Positions 9,401 through 19,397 are shown, counted from the first letter of the stretch. The stretch: 64,000 nucleotides of DNA from CBDCWQ01 sp965223435 (GCA_965223435.1 CBDCWQ010000019.1:434001-498000), one strand, 5' to 3'. The notes: generated by a model from the letters alone, not told the origin. Translations and numbers: made by a program.

Positions 9401-11446
9401 AAAACCTTCATCCATGCGGTCAAGAATTTCGATGCATTTCAGAGGTTTATCAAGGCGAGCGAAATCACCATCATCTTCGTACCAGAGGTCGATTGGAACA
9501 ACAATCGATTGTTCGAAGACCGAAAGCAAAACCATCCGATGTACCGCGTTCAAAAAGACGCCGCCAGCAACAAACAGGTCTGGTATTTTCTGGAGCCCGA
9601 TCCGCTCATAGAAACGCGACATCGAACCTGGAACCCAAACTACAGCCGCAATCTCAACCTTCTTCGCTTCCATGCCAGCCATTTGCTTGAATTGGTCACG
9701 GATGAGCTTTTCAAACGAGGCATTCTCCGGATCAAGAAGGAAACGGACACGACGTTCTCCGTTCCTCTGGGCCCCACAAAAATCACCTACCAAACCCACG
9801 ACGAAACACTTCAGCAAAAGGTGAAAGAAGCCCTCCACGAAGTAGAGCAGAAGCAGTTCGGGTTCCTCCAACAGCCGGTCACCGTAGATCCCGAGAGCGC
9901 GGCGGGTTACACCTTTTCGCAGGTTATCTTTTTTGCTTATCCGGACACTCCAGGAGGCGGCTTCGGATCCGATTTTGTGCCAGGTACAATTGCCCTCAAC
10001 CAGATCTTTATGGACCGGTTGTCGGTGTTTAACATCGATATTGAGGCGCTCGAGGAGCATGGGTTCCCGCGTTCCGTCAAGGTCGACGTGGTGAATCTTG
10101 CCCCTCTTCGCGACGCAACTTTCTATTTTCTCGAGCCCGTACTCTTGGTCGAAGCCAAGTTCATTTACCCGGGTGAGCAACTCAAAACTGCCGTTTTTTT
10201 GGCCATGCAGGACGAGAGCCCACACTATCGACGATTCGCCCTTGGACACAAAAGCGTCAAAAGAGGGTTCGATGAACCGGAAATGGATGAAGACGAGGAG
10301 GAACAGAGCCTGTCAGACGAAAACAATCACTTTGTCGAACTCGACCCTGAAGTGCCCTTTCAAGCGCACCTCTTGGATCTTCTAGAAAAAGCGGTCGCCA
10401 ACACCCCCCCAAAGCCCTGGGGTAAAGACGAGCTTCGAGACGAATTTGATCTCGAACAAAACACGGTCATAGACATCTTTGCCCCTATTCCAGAGGCCAA
10501 CTACGGACGAGCCCACATCGAGCCCCTGATTCTCAACAACCTGTTCCTCTACCACCTGTTCTTGCAGTCCCAAAGCCGAGCGTGGCCAAGCAATACCTCG
10601 GTCCACATTCCAGCGCGAGCGTTCGTAATCGACCCTCGGAGGGGCCGCGGCGCTAACATCGTATCCACGTACCATCGAGGAGACAAATCCATCATGAAGG
10701 TCCGAAGTATGAAGGAAAAGTTCCTGACCGCTCAAGAACGAGACGCGCTGACCACCCGGCTACTCTTGACCGGCGCCGCCAACCACCTTCTCTATATCCC
10801 CGACCTCTTCGAAGAACCGCTGGTAGACGTTGCCGAAGCCTTCGACCACTTCAGACTGGATGAACCCTATAACCAATACATCTTTTCGAAGAAAGTTGTT
10901 GCCGATGTTTCTCTAGCCAACATCGATAGCCTCGACGACAAATTCGTTTACGCCGCCGACGGAGTCGAATTTTATCTCTCGCTCCTCGAACAAGCCATCC
11001 ATCGCCCAGCCCATCGAGACACGCCGTTCGAAATCCACGGGCTCACGGAGATTGACCCTGAATGGAATAAGCTCATTTTTACGAATGCAGACACCCCCGT
11101 TCGCATCGAGGTTCGTCCAAACACGATTCTCCTCTTGGGCAAGTGGAATGTTGTGCCTTCTTTTGTCGAACAAATCATCCGTGACTTCGGTTACGACGAG
11201 CACGATGATCACTGGCGTACCCCACAAGACCAGCAGGAGGTGCGCCAGGCCATTCTCGATGCCGAGGACGATTGGAAAGAGCGCGGCTTTGCCGCCGCGA
11301 GGTCTTTTGACCAAGGCTTCCAGGACAGCACCAACCCCGCGCAAATGCGCTTCTACATGAGGGCTCGGGCCGCCAGCGAAAACACCACGACCACAGACGA
11401 GAACCCGAAGAACTCCAAGAACGACGAATCGAAGAAAAGCCGCTGA
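6494..11446 (+). CDS. Giant protein with alpha/alpha-barrel-like region; probably the 3' part of the gene starting at 3388
   Basis: The only nominal start is a TTG at 6494 with no ribosome site. The same frame is open and protein-like back to about 6295, so the true N-terminus is probably that of the upstream ORF. Residues about 100-650 are helix-rich with repeated Trp/Tyr-containing segments (WAYTQGIALAQLAR, HFLEATTG-like and YYGTHYFFDGFEDRY stretches), reminiscent of (alpha/alpha)6-toroid glycosidases; no signature residue was certain. The C-terminal half (about 940-1650) is mixed alpha/beta and unrecognised, with an acidic patch (EPEMDEDEEEQ) and a charged tail ending in DESKKSR. A large extracellular or surface protein is the best guess, from the context of the Asp-box and FN3 domains upstream. 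Confidence 0.7.
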   Translation: MVDAAGVVQGAWAPSPTTTEEGVSTLQLVGAETWSRFGQDIPVFAGGAKGNYQKARWMRDRLFHRSAPNDGEDASSAYQVEYEVAQTDANTRANAARWLAHDRADGGDQDSRYLAQFQRVWAYTQGIALAQLAREPNREPDAIALARYLCRHAQAGTHNGAPIIKGWPFSWNTQGDDWKDARLVTGATSWVVHGLGVFLTSSALDDTPQATQTKIRTCYQQALDGLRIHRLAGTTEEGVSVSLMTAGLTTRGLDMAASPWTLEGPDGTPMAPVGESWDYYDVLDALGYDRFDEEQAPHIGRTHVSQESKAQPVLPPKVLTEDEFRILKEEVRAKNVVTEHNLDVLSVLNHAIDHADTLGVDRSSLEIWRNEVRNGIFEVLFDTDETLWRRDLEEALAANQNLPQRQQEIRNALAETAWGRIATGGFVRFEEDSKRATPDGASRDGRTQRIWPQETPGSDRAWVFHRSAHVAIDNCSWLSLSVDYEDLTDPQMVDGLARCLVFTTLAFAKNISFGEKEYYGTHYFFDGFEDRYIAASDQQERSFHLEATTGLILALLAFAEAHPHHKDASFFRSEARALWSGVQDFVADHGFPYSSQRIQDLSTLLTSSTALIWFIDVYDRIETQNQDPNPGTSTPWGPDGAKLLPLSRTRPGGVAIGRGLYHAFQSLLSLHPQAAALFAPAALTVGFGLSGGAENDIALKTMIALRESPGPGWTPVGSIAADQVMHELASDSGLMMFFYPETDIRQWGRYQTPEGTTRAFDKNQIYAFDLQDLPDLLPYETIFGDGDSSAARFEIPHIKTKPEGGQLGVFVLDTEVPRSTIVERFLSHHLWWAHVLKIAAFLPTDGTQEAWLRTMESMFLGWFFDADAAVLIAHNGPSKDSRPFWYRDRPSTVDGAGAPFPSAEDSAQKPDTPSLSDSSREVLPVPATAYPPAPARGKGWTSVPFDAEAFDALADLWTKFKIAPVQQEFKTFIHAVKNFDAFQRFIKASEITIIFVPEVDWNNNRLFEDRKQNHPMYRVQKDAASNKQVWYFLEPDPLIETRHRTWNPNYSRNLNLLRFHASHLLELVTDELFKRGILRIKKETDTTFSVPLGPTKITYQTHDETLQQKVKEALHEVEQKQFGFLQQPVTVDPESAAGYTFSQVIFFAYPDTPGGGFGSDFVPGTIALNQIFMDRLSVFNIDIEALEEHGFPRSVKVDVVNLAPLRDATFYFLEPVLLVEAKFIYPGEQLKTAVFLAMQDESPHYRRFALGHKSVKRGFDEPEMDEDEEEQSLSDENNHFVELDPEVPFQAHLLDLLEKAVANTPPKPWGKDELRDEFDLEQNTVIDIFAPIPEANYGRAHIEPLILNNLFLYHLFLQSQSRAWPSNTSVHIPARAFVIDPRRGRGANIVSTYHRGDKSIMKVRSMKEKFLTAQERDALTTRLLLTGAANHLLYIPDLFEEPLVDVAEAFDHFRLDEPYNQYIFSKKVVADVSLANIDSLDDKFVYAADGVEFYLSLLEQAIHRPAHRDTPFEIHGLTEIDPEWNKLIFTNADTPVRIEVRPNTILLLGKWNVVPSFVEQIIRDFGYDEHDDHWRTPQDQQEVRQAILDAEDDWKERGFAAARSFDQGFQDSTNPAQMRFYMRARAASENTTTTDENPKNSKNDESKKSR

Positions 11447-11459
11447 GGCCGGCGGGGCC

Positions 11460-11479
11460 CCGCTGGCTGAAGCCAGCGG
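11460..11479 (+). terminator. Perfect 8-bp hairpin after the giant gene
   Basis: The arms CCGCTGGC and GCCAGCGG enclose a TGAA loop 14 bases after the stop. A GC palindrome (GCGGGGCCCCGC) overlaps its left side. There is no T-run, so intrinsic termination is uncertain. It lies between two convergent genes. Confidence 0.4.
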
Positions 11480-11598
11480 CGACCAGGCCCCAACTCGGCT
11501 TCTGCGTCGGAAACGAAAGCCTGGACCGCTCACCCGTGACCCTCGGCTCCCACACCACTGTGGTGGTCATCCGAATACCACGCAAATGCACCAAAAGA

Positions 11599-14500
11599 TT
11601 ATTTGAAGAAAAGGTTCACCTTAAACCGTTTGAGGTCAATGCCATAGGTTGTCATGCCCCCATTTTTCGAGATGGACACCGGCCCAAAGCCAAACGAGCC
11701 CGCCACATCGATCGGACTGTATTCAAAACCCCGAGCTTGCGAGTGGGTAATACTCTGTCCCACGTCCAGATTCAGCAACTTGGCGAAGGTGAGTTTAAGG
11801 CCCCCTTGGGCAGAGGCGAAGAGCCCATCGGCGACCGAAATGCCCACTTCCCCTGATGCCGAAAATTCTCCGCTGAATAGACCCTTGCCGTCCAGATCGA
11901 ACCCCGGTGTGCCTTTGGCCACTCCGAGCGAAGCGCCTTGAAATGGGTTTTCAATGAGACCGTCTGCAATTTGATCAGTGAGCTCGTCGTACCGCTCTTG
12001 TAACTGTTGCCATTTGCTCTTCAGCAATCCTTGGTTGTTGAATTTATTGACGGCAAAACCAGCGGAAAACCCATTGAGGAATCTGCCACCCCCGATCGCC
12101 GAAGCGGTTCCGCCGGCCACGCCCGCAAGAACATTCAAAGTCAACCTGTTCTGTTGAACGTTGGGTGGAAGGCGGTTGAGCCCAAGGTGGCCAACAAGAC
12201 TCGCAGTCGCACCCGCCAAAGCCCCAGCAACAAAACCGCCCTGACCCGAAATCTCGTTGTAGGCCCCCTGCCAAACACCGTGGGTCGTGGCGCGCGCCAG
12301 CTCCACGGTCAAGCCCGATGCCTGAAGACCGTCGAAATACGCTCCGATGCCTGAAGTAACGCCGACACTCAAGAGGGAGAGCGCAGCACCTTTTGCCAAC
12401 ACCTTGAAAGCGAGTCCGAAGTCACCGGATTGGGCATAGGCGGTCGCGAATTGGAGAGCAGGGAGAGCCACCGAAACAATCGGGGCAATGGCGGCGACCG
12501 CTTCCGCAATGGCGATCACGGCGCTGAAAATCGCCGAAAAGATATAGCCGCTGGGGTCGGTCACGCTTAATGGCCGGTTGAGGACATAACTATAACGATT
12601 GTGGTTTTGTAGATCGAGCTCGGTTTGCACAAACAGATCTGGGCTCAAGAACCGTCCAACTCTGGGATCGTATATTCGCCCATTCATGTGCACCAAACCA
12701 AAGAGGTCGAGCATCTCGTGATCGGTGAACCCGCGATCTTCGGAAACCAGCACTTCGATGTCGTCGATGCGGCCGCTCCCTCGAATGAGAACATGGCTCA
12801 ACTCTATGATTTCAAGTTCGGGAAACCGAGCTTTCAGATCTTGACGCAGGTCCCTCGTATACGTGCGCCACGTACCGTCCATGCTGCTTTCACCCAAGCC
12901 ATGATGGGCGTAGAGTTCACTGACCTCGACCTCGGCATCCGGATCTGCACCACTGTAGTAAAGAAACCTCGAACCGGCCGAGGTCATCACCCTCACGTAA
13001 AAACCAAAAGCCTCAGAAAACTTCATGCGCCATCGAAGGATGTGCCGGTCTCGAATCGCCAGTGATCCGCCATCAGGGCCGTTCAGCGATGCACCATTGG
13101 CACGGCCGGCTCCCGAGAGCTCTACAACCTGACTGTTCTTGTCTTCGTCGTAAACCACGGTCGCTTGAGCACCTGCGGGGCTATTGTCATAGATGGTCCA
13201 GTTTTTCGCAGGAGCCCCAAGGGCCTCGCTCTCAGCGTTTTCGACGACCGTCGTGCCCCGACGCTCTCCCCAGGCGTCGTAGTCCATCTCTTCGATAACC
13301 TGCCCCTCAGGTCCTAGAACCTCGGTCACGGAACCGAGATGATCCTTAAGAAAGTATTTTCGAACGGCTGCGCCAGACTCCATCGCCCGCTCAAAGACAC
13401 CAAGCCGCCCGTCGGGGCCGTGAACGTAAAACTTCGCGAGAGAATCACCCAACTTGTCATCGACGCTACAATACCGCTTGTTGTCGACAAGCTGACAGAC
13501 GCCAGACTCCGTGGCCAAGTGCACCTCAAGCCCGTCGTCGATGTAGAGTTTGGTCGAACGTTCAAAGCTCCAGCGCTCGCTCCCGTTCTTGCGCGAAAGC
13601 GATTGCCTGACTTCGGATTCCTGACGAACGCGATTCCGATTTGCATCGTAGGCGAAGCGTGCATGCCCCGAAGGACCGCCAATCCACCACGGCTTATTAA
13701 ACGCAGTCCACAGAATCTGCGTATCCCCGCGCTCAAGCATGTTGCCTGCATCGTCGTAGCGGTAGCTGACACCTCCGGCCGAAGTCACCGCATGCAGAAA
13801 CCGAATGCGCCCGTTTGTGTCCTTTTGCCCGTAAACATAGTCGCCGACTGTAGCCTTGTGCGTGATATTTCCGTGAGCATCGTACATCACGGTCGGGACC
13901 GGTGAATTCTTCAACCCTTCCGTGCTGGTCAACCGGTTGAGAGAATCATACGCAAACCACTCGTTGCGCACACTCGGTGCGAGCCTGTGTCGCCCTGTAA
14001 GATTGCCAAGGGCATCGTACTCGTACCGAGTGCTTCGAAGAACACCCTTGTTCGTACGACCTTCAATGTGGGTTGTGAATTCCTGGTTGTACTGTTTCTC
14101 TACCGTGAGAACGGCGCTCTGGTCCTTTGTTTGGCCGACTCGATACCGGGTCGGCCGACCTTCTGCATCGTAGCCCAGACGCGTAAAAGCTTGGGTTGCG
14201 TCCTCGCCCTCGGTGTACGCCGCATCGTACCATAGGTGCCCTTCATGATCCTCGATGCGCGCGATGTCATTGCCCGATGTAAGCGAGTAGTTGAGACTCA
14301 ACAGATGGCGTTCATCGTCATCAAAGGTGGCGTGATATTCTTCTTTGGTGAGTCGGCCGACCGAGTCATACTCGAGCATCTTTCGGGTCGAAAGCTCTGA
14401 CCAGGGCCGAACAACTTCGGTGTTGTGGCCGACCGCATCGTATCGATACAGCGTTCCATAGGGAACAGCGTTCGCATCGGTGTCATCGACATACTCCTCG

Positions 14501-17500
14501 TAAACAAGCTTACCGACGTACGAACTTGATAGATTTTGGGCATCGATGTTGTCAAAAAACCAACGACTTTCGCCCTCGGGTGTCTCTTGTTTGGTCAAAC
14601 GTCCGATGGCGTCGTATTCGAGCGTGACGATCTTGCCGTTTCCATCGACTTGGCGAACCATTTGGCCCAGCCCATTGTACACATAGCTCCAGTCACCAAG
14701 GTCTGGATCATACAAAGCTGTTCGGTTGCCCTGGGCGTCATAGAGTGCCTTCTTTTCGTATGCTTCATCTGTTTTTCCGCCCACCGAGGGCCTTGTCGTT
14801 TCGAGCTGACCAAAGGGACCGTACTGAAATTGGACACCATTCCCCATCGCATCAAAAGACTGCGTGACCTGGCTTCGGGCGTCGGTCACCGTCATGCTCT
14901 GCCTCACATTGTTTGGATTTTCAGAGGGCCAACGGCGAATCGTTGTGACCCTGCCGTCGAATTCGGTTGCGACGATCAAACCGTTGGCATAGCTGGTTTT
15001 GGTCACTCTTCCAATCGCGTCATAGTCCATCAAGGTCCACGTGATTTTCTTGTCGGGATCATTGTTGTCGTACCGATCGCTCTTGGCGACCACCTGGCCA
15101 AGATGGTTGTAGGTCGTGTTGGTCACTGCACTACGCACACTAAACGGCTTGTAGGTACCCGCTCGAAGAACCCGCCCCAGGCGGTCGTACACTTCGATCC
15201 GAATTTCTCCTAAAGTATCGTGTTGAATGCGGTACCGTCCTTGCGCCACGGCGTCGTCTCCCCCAGTGGGTACAAACGGAACGATTCGAGTCGTGGTCGT
15301 CTTGCCATCGATTTCAACCGACTGAGTTTGTAGCCCAAATCCATCGTAAGAGGCGCGATAACTGACCACCTCGGGTCCGATCTCTGTGGGGCTTGGGCAC
15401 CCGGAGCCGAGCGTATCCCAGCCAAGCGCCGCCATGGTTGCTGGCCCCACGCGGCGCGTCACAGTACCAAACCGAGGGTCATATTCATGGTACTCGAGAT
15501 GACCCAGAGCGTTTTGTCGACACCGCTCAAAGCGCCCGCGTTCATCAAAGACAGACTGCTCGAATTGCGTGACCGCACCCTCCCCGCTCTTTCGCGTGAG
15601 CGTACGGTTACCGAAGGCGTCATATTCATGATGGGTCGTGCTCGAAGGGGCGTCGATCGCCTTTTGCGTACGAAGAAGCATGTTTAGGTAGTAGTCAAAG
15701 TCTGTCGTACGGGATGCCGCGCGCCCGTCCGCGGTCTTTGAGGTCCTCACAATCTGGCGGACCCGACCATACTTCTGAAAATAAGAACGGTTCTCGGGCC
15801 AGGTATAATCGCTGACAACCTCATCACTCTGCTCCGTAGCCTGACCGGCATCCCAGACCGTCTTAATTCTTATGTTGTTTCCATATTCATCGAAGTCGTT
15901 TTCGGTCTTGACCGTCTCGTGAGCGAGTCCGCCGCCGCTGACATCGCAACCAAGGCCTTGGCTCGGTTCCCACTTCTTTTCTTCCGCGCTCGCAATGTAC
16001 GGAAACGTCGATATCGCACGGGGCCCGCAAAAGTAGCGCACTTCATAGTCGTGGTCGCACCGCCCATCGGGTTGTTCCGAGTTCAAACACAAAAACCCCT
16101 CCTTGGGGTCACAGGTCACGACTTCACCCGTCTCGGCCGCGGTGAGTCCAGAGGTGCTTTTGCACTCAATCATCTCCCTCGAAAGACAATTGATCACCGC
16201 GGGAACAGGCGCAGTCACGGTCGTGTGGAAAATCGTCTCGTGGTCCCCGGTGCCTCCCGGAGTGTCGGAATTGATCCACTCCGTCCAATAGCCGCTGTCG
16301 CTTTTGGAAGTGCTTCTGTGGGCAAGTTCGTTGACCTGCCGAGTGAGCAGCGTACCCACGTCTTCTGGGTCTTCGTGTAAGCATGTTCTTGTTTCTCGGG
16401 TAAAACCAATGTGTGGAAACTCTTGGGACACCAATTCGGAAGTCGAAAGGTTTTGGGCGACGTCGTAGGATTCGAAAATACCAAAACCCAAAAACCCTCG
16501 CCCCAAAAGATCTGCTCTTGCGTTCGCGTAGGTGTAGATCATAGACCTAGACGCAGGATCACTTAGCCCTGTATCTTCCCACAGCTGAGCAACCACGGGC
16601 GTAGACGGATGGATGTCCACAATAGGAAACACGGCGCCCTCTCCTTTGCTATAGACCTCAGGGTCGTCATCGGTCGCAGGTACAGTAGGTCGGCGGTACC
16701 GGAGCTTGGACAAGCGCCCGAGGCCATTCGTAAACTGAGTGATGCGATCCACCTCAGTTTCTCCAATGCCCGAAGCGCGGAGGAGGCTCAGTGTGAAGTT
16801 CCCGAAATGGTTTCCTCGGGCGCTGAGGATCTGTGATCTTCCGTCGCCATTGAAGTCCCCAAAAGCCTGAACCGTGTGGGTAAGACCGAGCGTGTTCAGC
16901 TCCACAGGTTTAAACCCGTATGCGCCCGCCGCAAGGTATATTTTGGCCTGGCCCTGAACCACCGTAGGCGCAGGCCCGTCATCGAGGTTGAGCTTGGCGT
17001 CACTGAACACAAGGTCGGTGCGTCCATCGCCGTTGAAGTCGCCGCTCCCGATGACCACCGGAGCGAAGGCCTCGCCCGACACTATGTTTTCTTCCACGTT
17101 TGTGTCGACACGCGTGAAGCCGCCGAGACCATCCGCCAGCATCAATTGGCCCTTGCCCGTCACATGGTGGTTCCGAGCAAAAAACTTCCTCGGGTCAGAC
17201 GTGCTCTGTCGCCCAAGATAGAAATCGGTCAAACCGTCGCCATTGAAGTCTCCGGCGGTCTGTATACGAGCGCCCTTCGGAAAGCCTCTGGAGTCAAACG
17301 CCTCAGAAAACCCACCGGTTCCATCACCGACGTGGGCAATCACTCTAACCTTGTAGTTTTTGGAGTCCCAACCATCGTCCAAGTTGATATCTTGGGTGTA
17401 TTCAAAAACAAGATCGGCGACTCCATCTCCGTTGATCTCGGCGACAAAGAAGTTAAGGAGAGTGAGGAAGTACTTGTTTTGCACCTGATCGATTGCCTCT

Positions 17501-19212
17501 GGCCCTCGTCGAAACCTTTGTTCAAGATATTTACGCCTCACCATGGTAAACGGCGCTTTTCTTCCTCTTGAAGGGTTGCTGAACAAAATACAACTCGTAA
17601 GCAAGATGTCGGTTGACCCATCACCATTGAAATCCCCCGAGCCCCGTATTTTTCCGCACAGCGAGGCTGAAAAAGGAAGCGGGGTCCGATCAAAGGTTCC
17701 ATCGGTATTGGCGTGATAGACTTCGGTATTTGTTGGTATCGGTGCATCCTTGTTGAAGCTTTCGCTCTCACCCGGCACGCACCCGAGTACAAAATCGCCC
17801 AACGTGTCTCCGTCAAAATCACCCGAGGCCAGAACACGCTTAGCACAGGGCTTGGCGCCCTCAGGCTCCACGCGAAACGGCATTAGCTTTCCCACGTAGT
17901 CGTCGCTAGACAGGTATTTCGTGGCCACGGTATCCCACGTTCTTCCGTTCCTATTGTTTTCCGCCGACGCGACAATAAAATCGGTTCTTCCGTCTCCGTC
18001 GAAGTCTCCTTGCACATGCACGCGATGGGGATTCTTCTGGCCGGCACCTAATTTGCTCGCGAGCTGTACGCTCGAACCCGTAGGTGCCGTGGCGGAGTTG
18101 TTCCTCCACGAAAACGTGGTCTTCGGATAAGCGTACAGCTTCGCACCGTATTCGGTGCCAGGAACAATCTCTTGAATCGAAACCATTTGGCTTTCTTGAG
18201 TGGATGGACTCAGGGCGTATTCGATGGCGTATATACGAACGACCTCATCTTGGGTCCTTACGATGATTTTCTTAATGCGTTTGTCGATTTCGACCTTCAT
18301 TCCAGCACGCCAGTGTACTTGCGGGTCTGGCCGGGCCTCGTACACAAACTCCACCTCACTGTCGGGTGCTTGTCCGGTACCGATGTGACCCGAATACTTG
18401 ATGCGCCGAACCGAACGATGCGTCCCGAAGTATTCGAAAGTCATAAAGTTGCCGACCGTATCTTCGACCCGATCCATGAGCCAGATCGCGGTCTTTTTGG
18501 TACACCCCTCGGACCTGGATGAAGGTGCAAAACCGTAGCGCCGGATCAGACCGTCTTTTGTACGGGCGACGAAGTGGCCGTTGATGTGGCGCACATAGGT
18601 GAGTCGATCGATTTCGGTTCGGTACTCGTTGTACGACTGCCAGTAGCCTCTCTCGACGACTCTCAATCGTCGCCCATCAAGGCTTAGGCGGTCTAATGCG
18701 TCGTAGTCGACCGGATCAATGACTCCGTCGTGCCTCAGGGTAGACGGGACACGGGCAATGCTCGAAAGTCCCTCTATGCTCCAACCGAGTCCAAAAATGC
18801 CGTTGCTTGTCGATGAACTGTCGTAGCTCAGTTTGAGGTCTGGAGCCATGTCGGCGGTACCGGGCGCAACTTTTATCGGTATGGTGTAAACTGCGGCCCC
18901 CGTATTGTTGACGGCCAATTTGCCTGCAATTGTACCCGGATAGCTCGGCATGGGGGGCGGTGGTTCAACATCCGTGGGGTCATAGCCGTTCAGCGAATCA
19001 GGCACTTCACTTTGTTCGGTCGCTTCCGCGCAATCCGACTCGGTTTCAAGTTGTGCAGCCTCTATTTGTGAATGACCAGGATCCCGGCCGCCTCCACAAG
19101 CAAGGGCCAAGATGGGCACCAGGAACAAGAGGAAAAGGCCATCGATGTGCTCGCGGCGCACTGAAATCGGTCGCTTTGGGCGGTGGGCGCTGTCGTGTTT
19201 GGCTAATGTCAT
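11599..19212 (-). CDS. SpvB/FG-GAP/YD-repeat RHS lipoprotein, 2,537 aa
   Basis: The ATG at 19212 is preferred to an upstream TTG at 19230. A hydrophobic segment ends in the lipobox LALAC (Cys39), so it should be a lipoprotein. Domains in order: SpvB N-terminal domain (about 60-140); seven FG-GAP/VCBS-like repeats of the type GDFNGDGRTD (about 390-760); a TcdB/SpvB-like middle segment; many YD repeats (YDAIGRVTKTSY, YDALGNLTG; about 1130-1950); and the RHS core. The core is split: DHLGSVTEV lies near residue 1956, and GRIYDPRVGRFLSPD comes ~215 residues later, after a beta-rich insert at about 2000-2155. After DPSGY there is a long hydrophobic stretch and a Gly/Ala-rich pretoxin-like region, then ~120 beta-rich residues without a recognisable toxin motif. 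No immunity-like gene follows. The family encapsulates and delivers C-terminal effectors; whether this one does is open. Confidence 0.9.
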   Translation of the reverse strand: MTLAKHDSAHRPKRPISVRREHIDGLFLLFLVPILALACGGGRDPGHSQIEAAQLETESDCAEATEQSEVPDSLNGYDPTDVEPPPPMPSYPGTIAGKLAVNNTGAAVYTIPIKVAPGTADMAPDLKLSYDSSSTSNGIFGLGWSIEGLSSIARVPSTLRHDGVIDPVDYDALDRLSLDGRRLRVVERGYWQSYNEYRTEIDRLTYVRHINGHFVARTKDGLIRRYGFAPSSRSEGCTKKTAIWLMDRVEDTVGNFMTFEYFGTHRSVRRIKYSGHIGTGQAPDSEVEFVYEARPDPQVHWRAGMKVEIDKRIKKIIVRTQDEVVRIYAIEYALSPSTQESQMVSIQEIVPGTEYGAKLYAYPKTTFSWRNNSATAPTGSSVQLASKLGAGQKNPHRVHVQGDFDGDGRTDFIVASAENNRNGRTWDTVATKYLSSDDYVGKLMPFRVEPEGAKPCAKRVLASGDFDGDTLGDFVLGCVPGESESFNKDAPIPTNTEVYHANTDGTFDRTPLPFSASLCGKIRGSGDFNGDGSTDILLTSCILFSNPSRGRKAPFTMVRRKYLEQRFRRGPEAIDQVQNKYFLTLLNFFVAEINGDGVADLVFEYTQDINLDDGWDSKNYKVRVIAHVGDGTGGFSEAFDSRGFPKGARIQTAGDFNGDGLTDFYLGRQSTSDPRKFFARNHHVTGKGQLMLADGLGGFTRVDTNVEENIVSGEAFAPVVIGSGDFNGDGRTDLVFSDAKLNLDDGPAPTVVQGQAKIYLAAGAYGFKPVELNTLGLTHTVQAFGDFNGDGRSQILSARGNHFGNFTLSLLRASGIGETEVDRITQFTNGLGRLSKLRYRRPTVPATDDDPEVYSKGEGAVFPIVDIHPSTPVVAQLWEDTGLSDPASRSMIYTYANARADLLGRGFLGFGIFESYDVAQNLSTSELVSQEFPHIGFTRETRTCLHEDPEDVGTLLTRQVNELAHRSTSKSDSGYWTEWINSDTPGGTGDHETIFHTTVTAPVPAVINCLSREMIECKSTSGLTAAETGEVVTCDPKEGFLCLNSEQPDGRCDHDYEVRYFCGPRAISTFPYIASAEEKKWEPSQGLGCDVSGGGLAHETVKTENDFDEYGNNIRIKTVWDAGQATEQSDEVVSDYTWPENRSYFQKYGRVRQIVRTSKTADGRAASRTTDFDYYLNMLLRTQKAIDAPSSTTHHEYDAFGNRTLTRKSGEGAVTQFEQSVFDERGRFERCRQNALGHLEYHEYDPRFGTVTRRVGPATMAALGWDTLGSGCPSPTEIGPEVVSYRASYDGFGLQTQSVEIDGKTTTTRIVPFVPTGGDDAVAQGRYRIQHDTLGEIRIEVYDRLGRVLRAGTYKPFSVRSAVTNTTYNHLGQVVAKSDRYDNNDPDKKITWTLMDYDAIGRVTKTSYANGLIVATEFDGRVTTIRRWPSENPNNVRQSMTVTDARSQVTQSFDAMGNGVQFQYGPFGQLETTRPSVGGKTDEAYEKKALYDAQGNRTALYDPDLGDWSYVYNGLGQMVRQVDGNGKIVTLEYDAIGRLTKQETPEGESRWFFDNIDAQNLSSSYVGKLVYEEYVDDTDANAVPYGTLYRYDAVGHNTEVVRPWSELSTRKMLEYDSVGRLTKEEYHATFDDDERHLLSLNYSLTSGNDIARIEDHEGHLWYDAAYTEGEDATQAFTRLGYDAEGRPTRYRVGQTKDQSAVLTVEKQYNQEFTTHIEGRTNKGVLRSTRYEYDALGNLTGRHRLAPSVRNEWFAYDSLNRLTSTEGLKNSPVPTVMYDAHGNITHKATVGDYVYGQKDTNGRIRFLHAVTSAGGVSYRYDDAGNMLERGDTQILWTAFNKPWWIGGPSGHARFAYDANRNRVRQESEVRQSLSRKNGSERWSFERSTKLYIDDGLEVHLATESGVCQLVDNKRYCSVDDKLGDSLAKFYVHGPDGRLGVFERAMESGAAVRKYFLKDHLGSVTEVLGPEGQVIEEMDYDAWGERRGTTVVENAESEALGAPAKNWTIYDNSPAGAQATVVYDEDKNSQVVELSGAGRANGASLNGPDGGSLAIRDRHILRWRMKFSEAFGFYVRVMTSAGSRFLYYSGADPDAEVEVSELYAHHGLGESSMDGTWRTYTRDLRQDLKARFPELEIIELSHVLIRGSGRIDDIEVLVSEDRGFTDHEMLDLFGLVHMNGRIYDPRVGRFLSPDLFVQTELDLQNHNRYSYVLNRPLSVTDPSGYIFSAIFSAVIAIAEAVAAIAPIVSVALPALQFATAYAQSGDFGLAFKVLAKGAALSLLSVGVTSGIGAYFDGLQASGLTVELARATTHGVWQGAYNEISGQGGFVAGALAGATASLVGHLGLNRLPPNVQQNRLTLNVLAGVAGGTASAIGGGRFLNGFSAGFAVNKFNNQGLLKSKWQQLQERYDELTDQIADGLIENPFQGASLGVAKGTPGFDLDGKGLFSGEFSASGEVGISVADGLFASAQGGLKLTFAKLLNLDVGQSITHSQARGFEYSPIDVAGSFGFGPVSISKNGGMTTYGIDLKRFKVNLFFK

Positions 19213-19397
19213 AGCCAGACTACGTCGCAATCGATGTGCCCTTTTGGGAGTGGTCTCAAAACACAGCTGGTCTCAGCTACTTACGAAAACAGGGGGCGCC
19301 AACGGATGGAACGGCCCCTGTCTGTTGTACCCGACAGTGGGCACCGGAGGCTCCTGCGATCCTCTGAATCCTCCGCCAAGGCCAAGGGGGGGTGGTG

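Noticed and set aside
9164..10249. Minus-strand ORF of about 360 codons within the giant gene
   Set aside because: The plus strand has the consistent codon pattern here; this is antisense shadow.
11447..11598. Small immunity gene next to the RHS C-terminus
   Set aside because: Only ~150 bases, no ORF with ribosome site and sensible composition.
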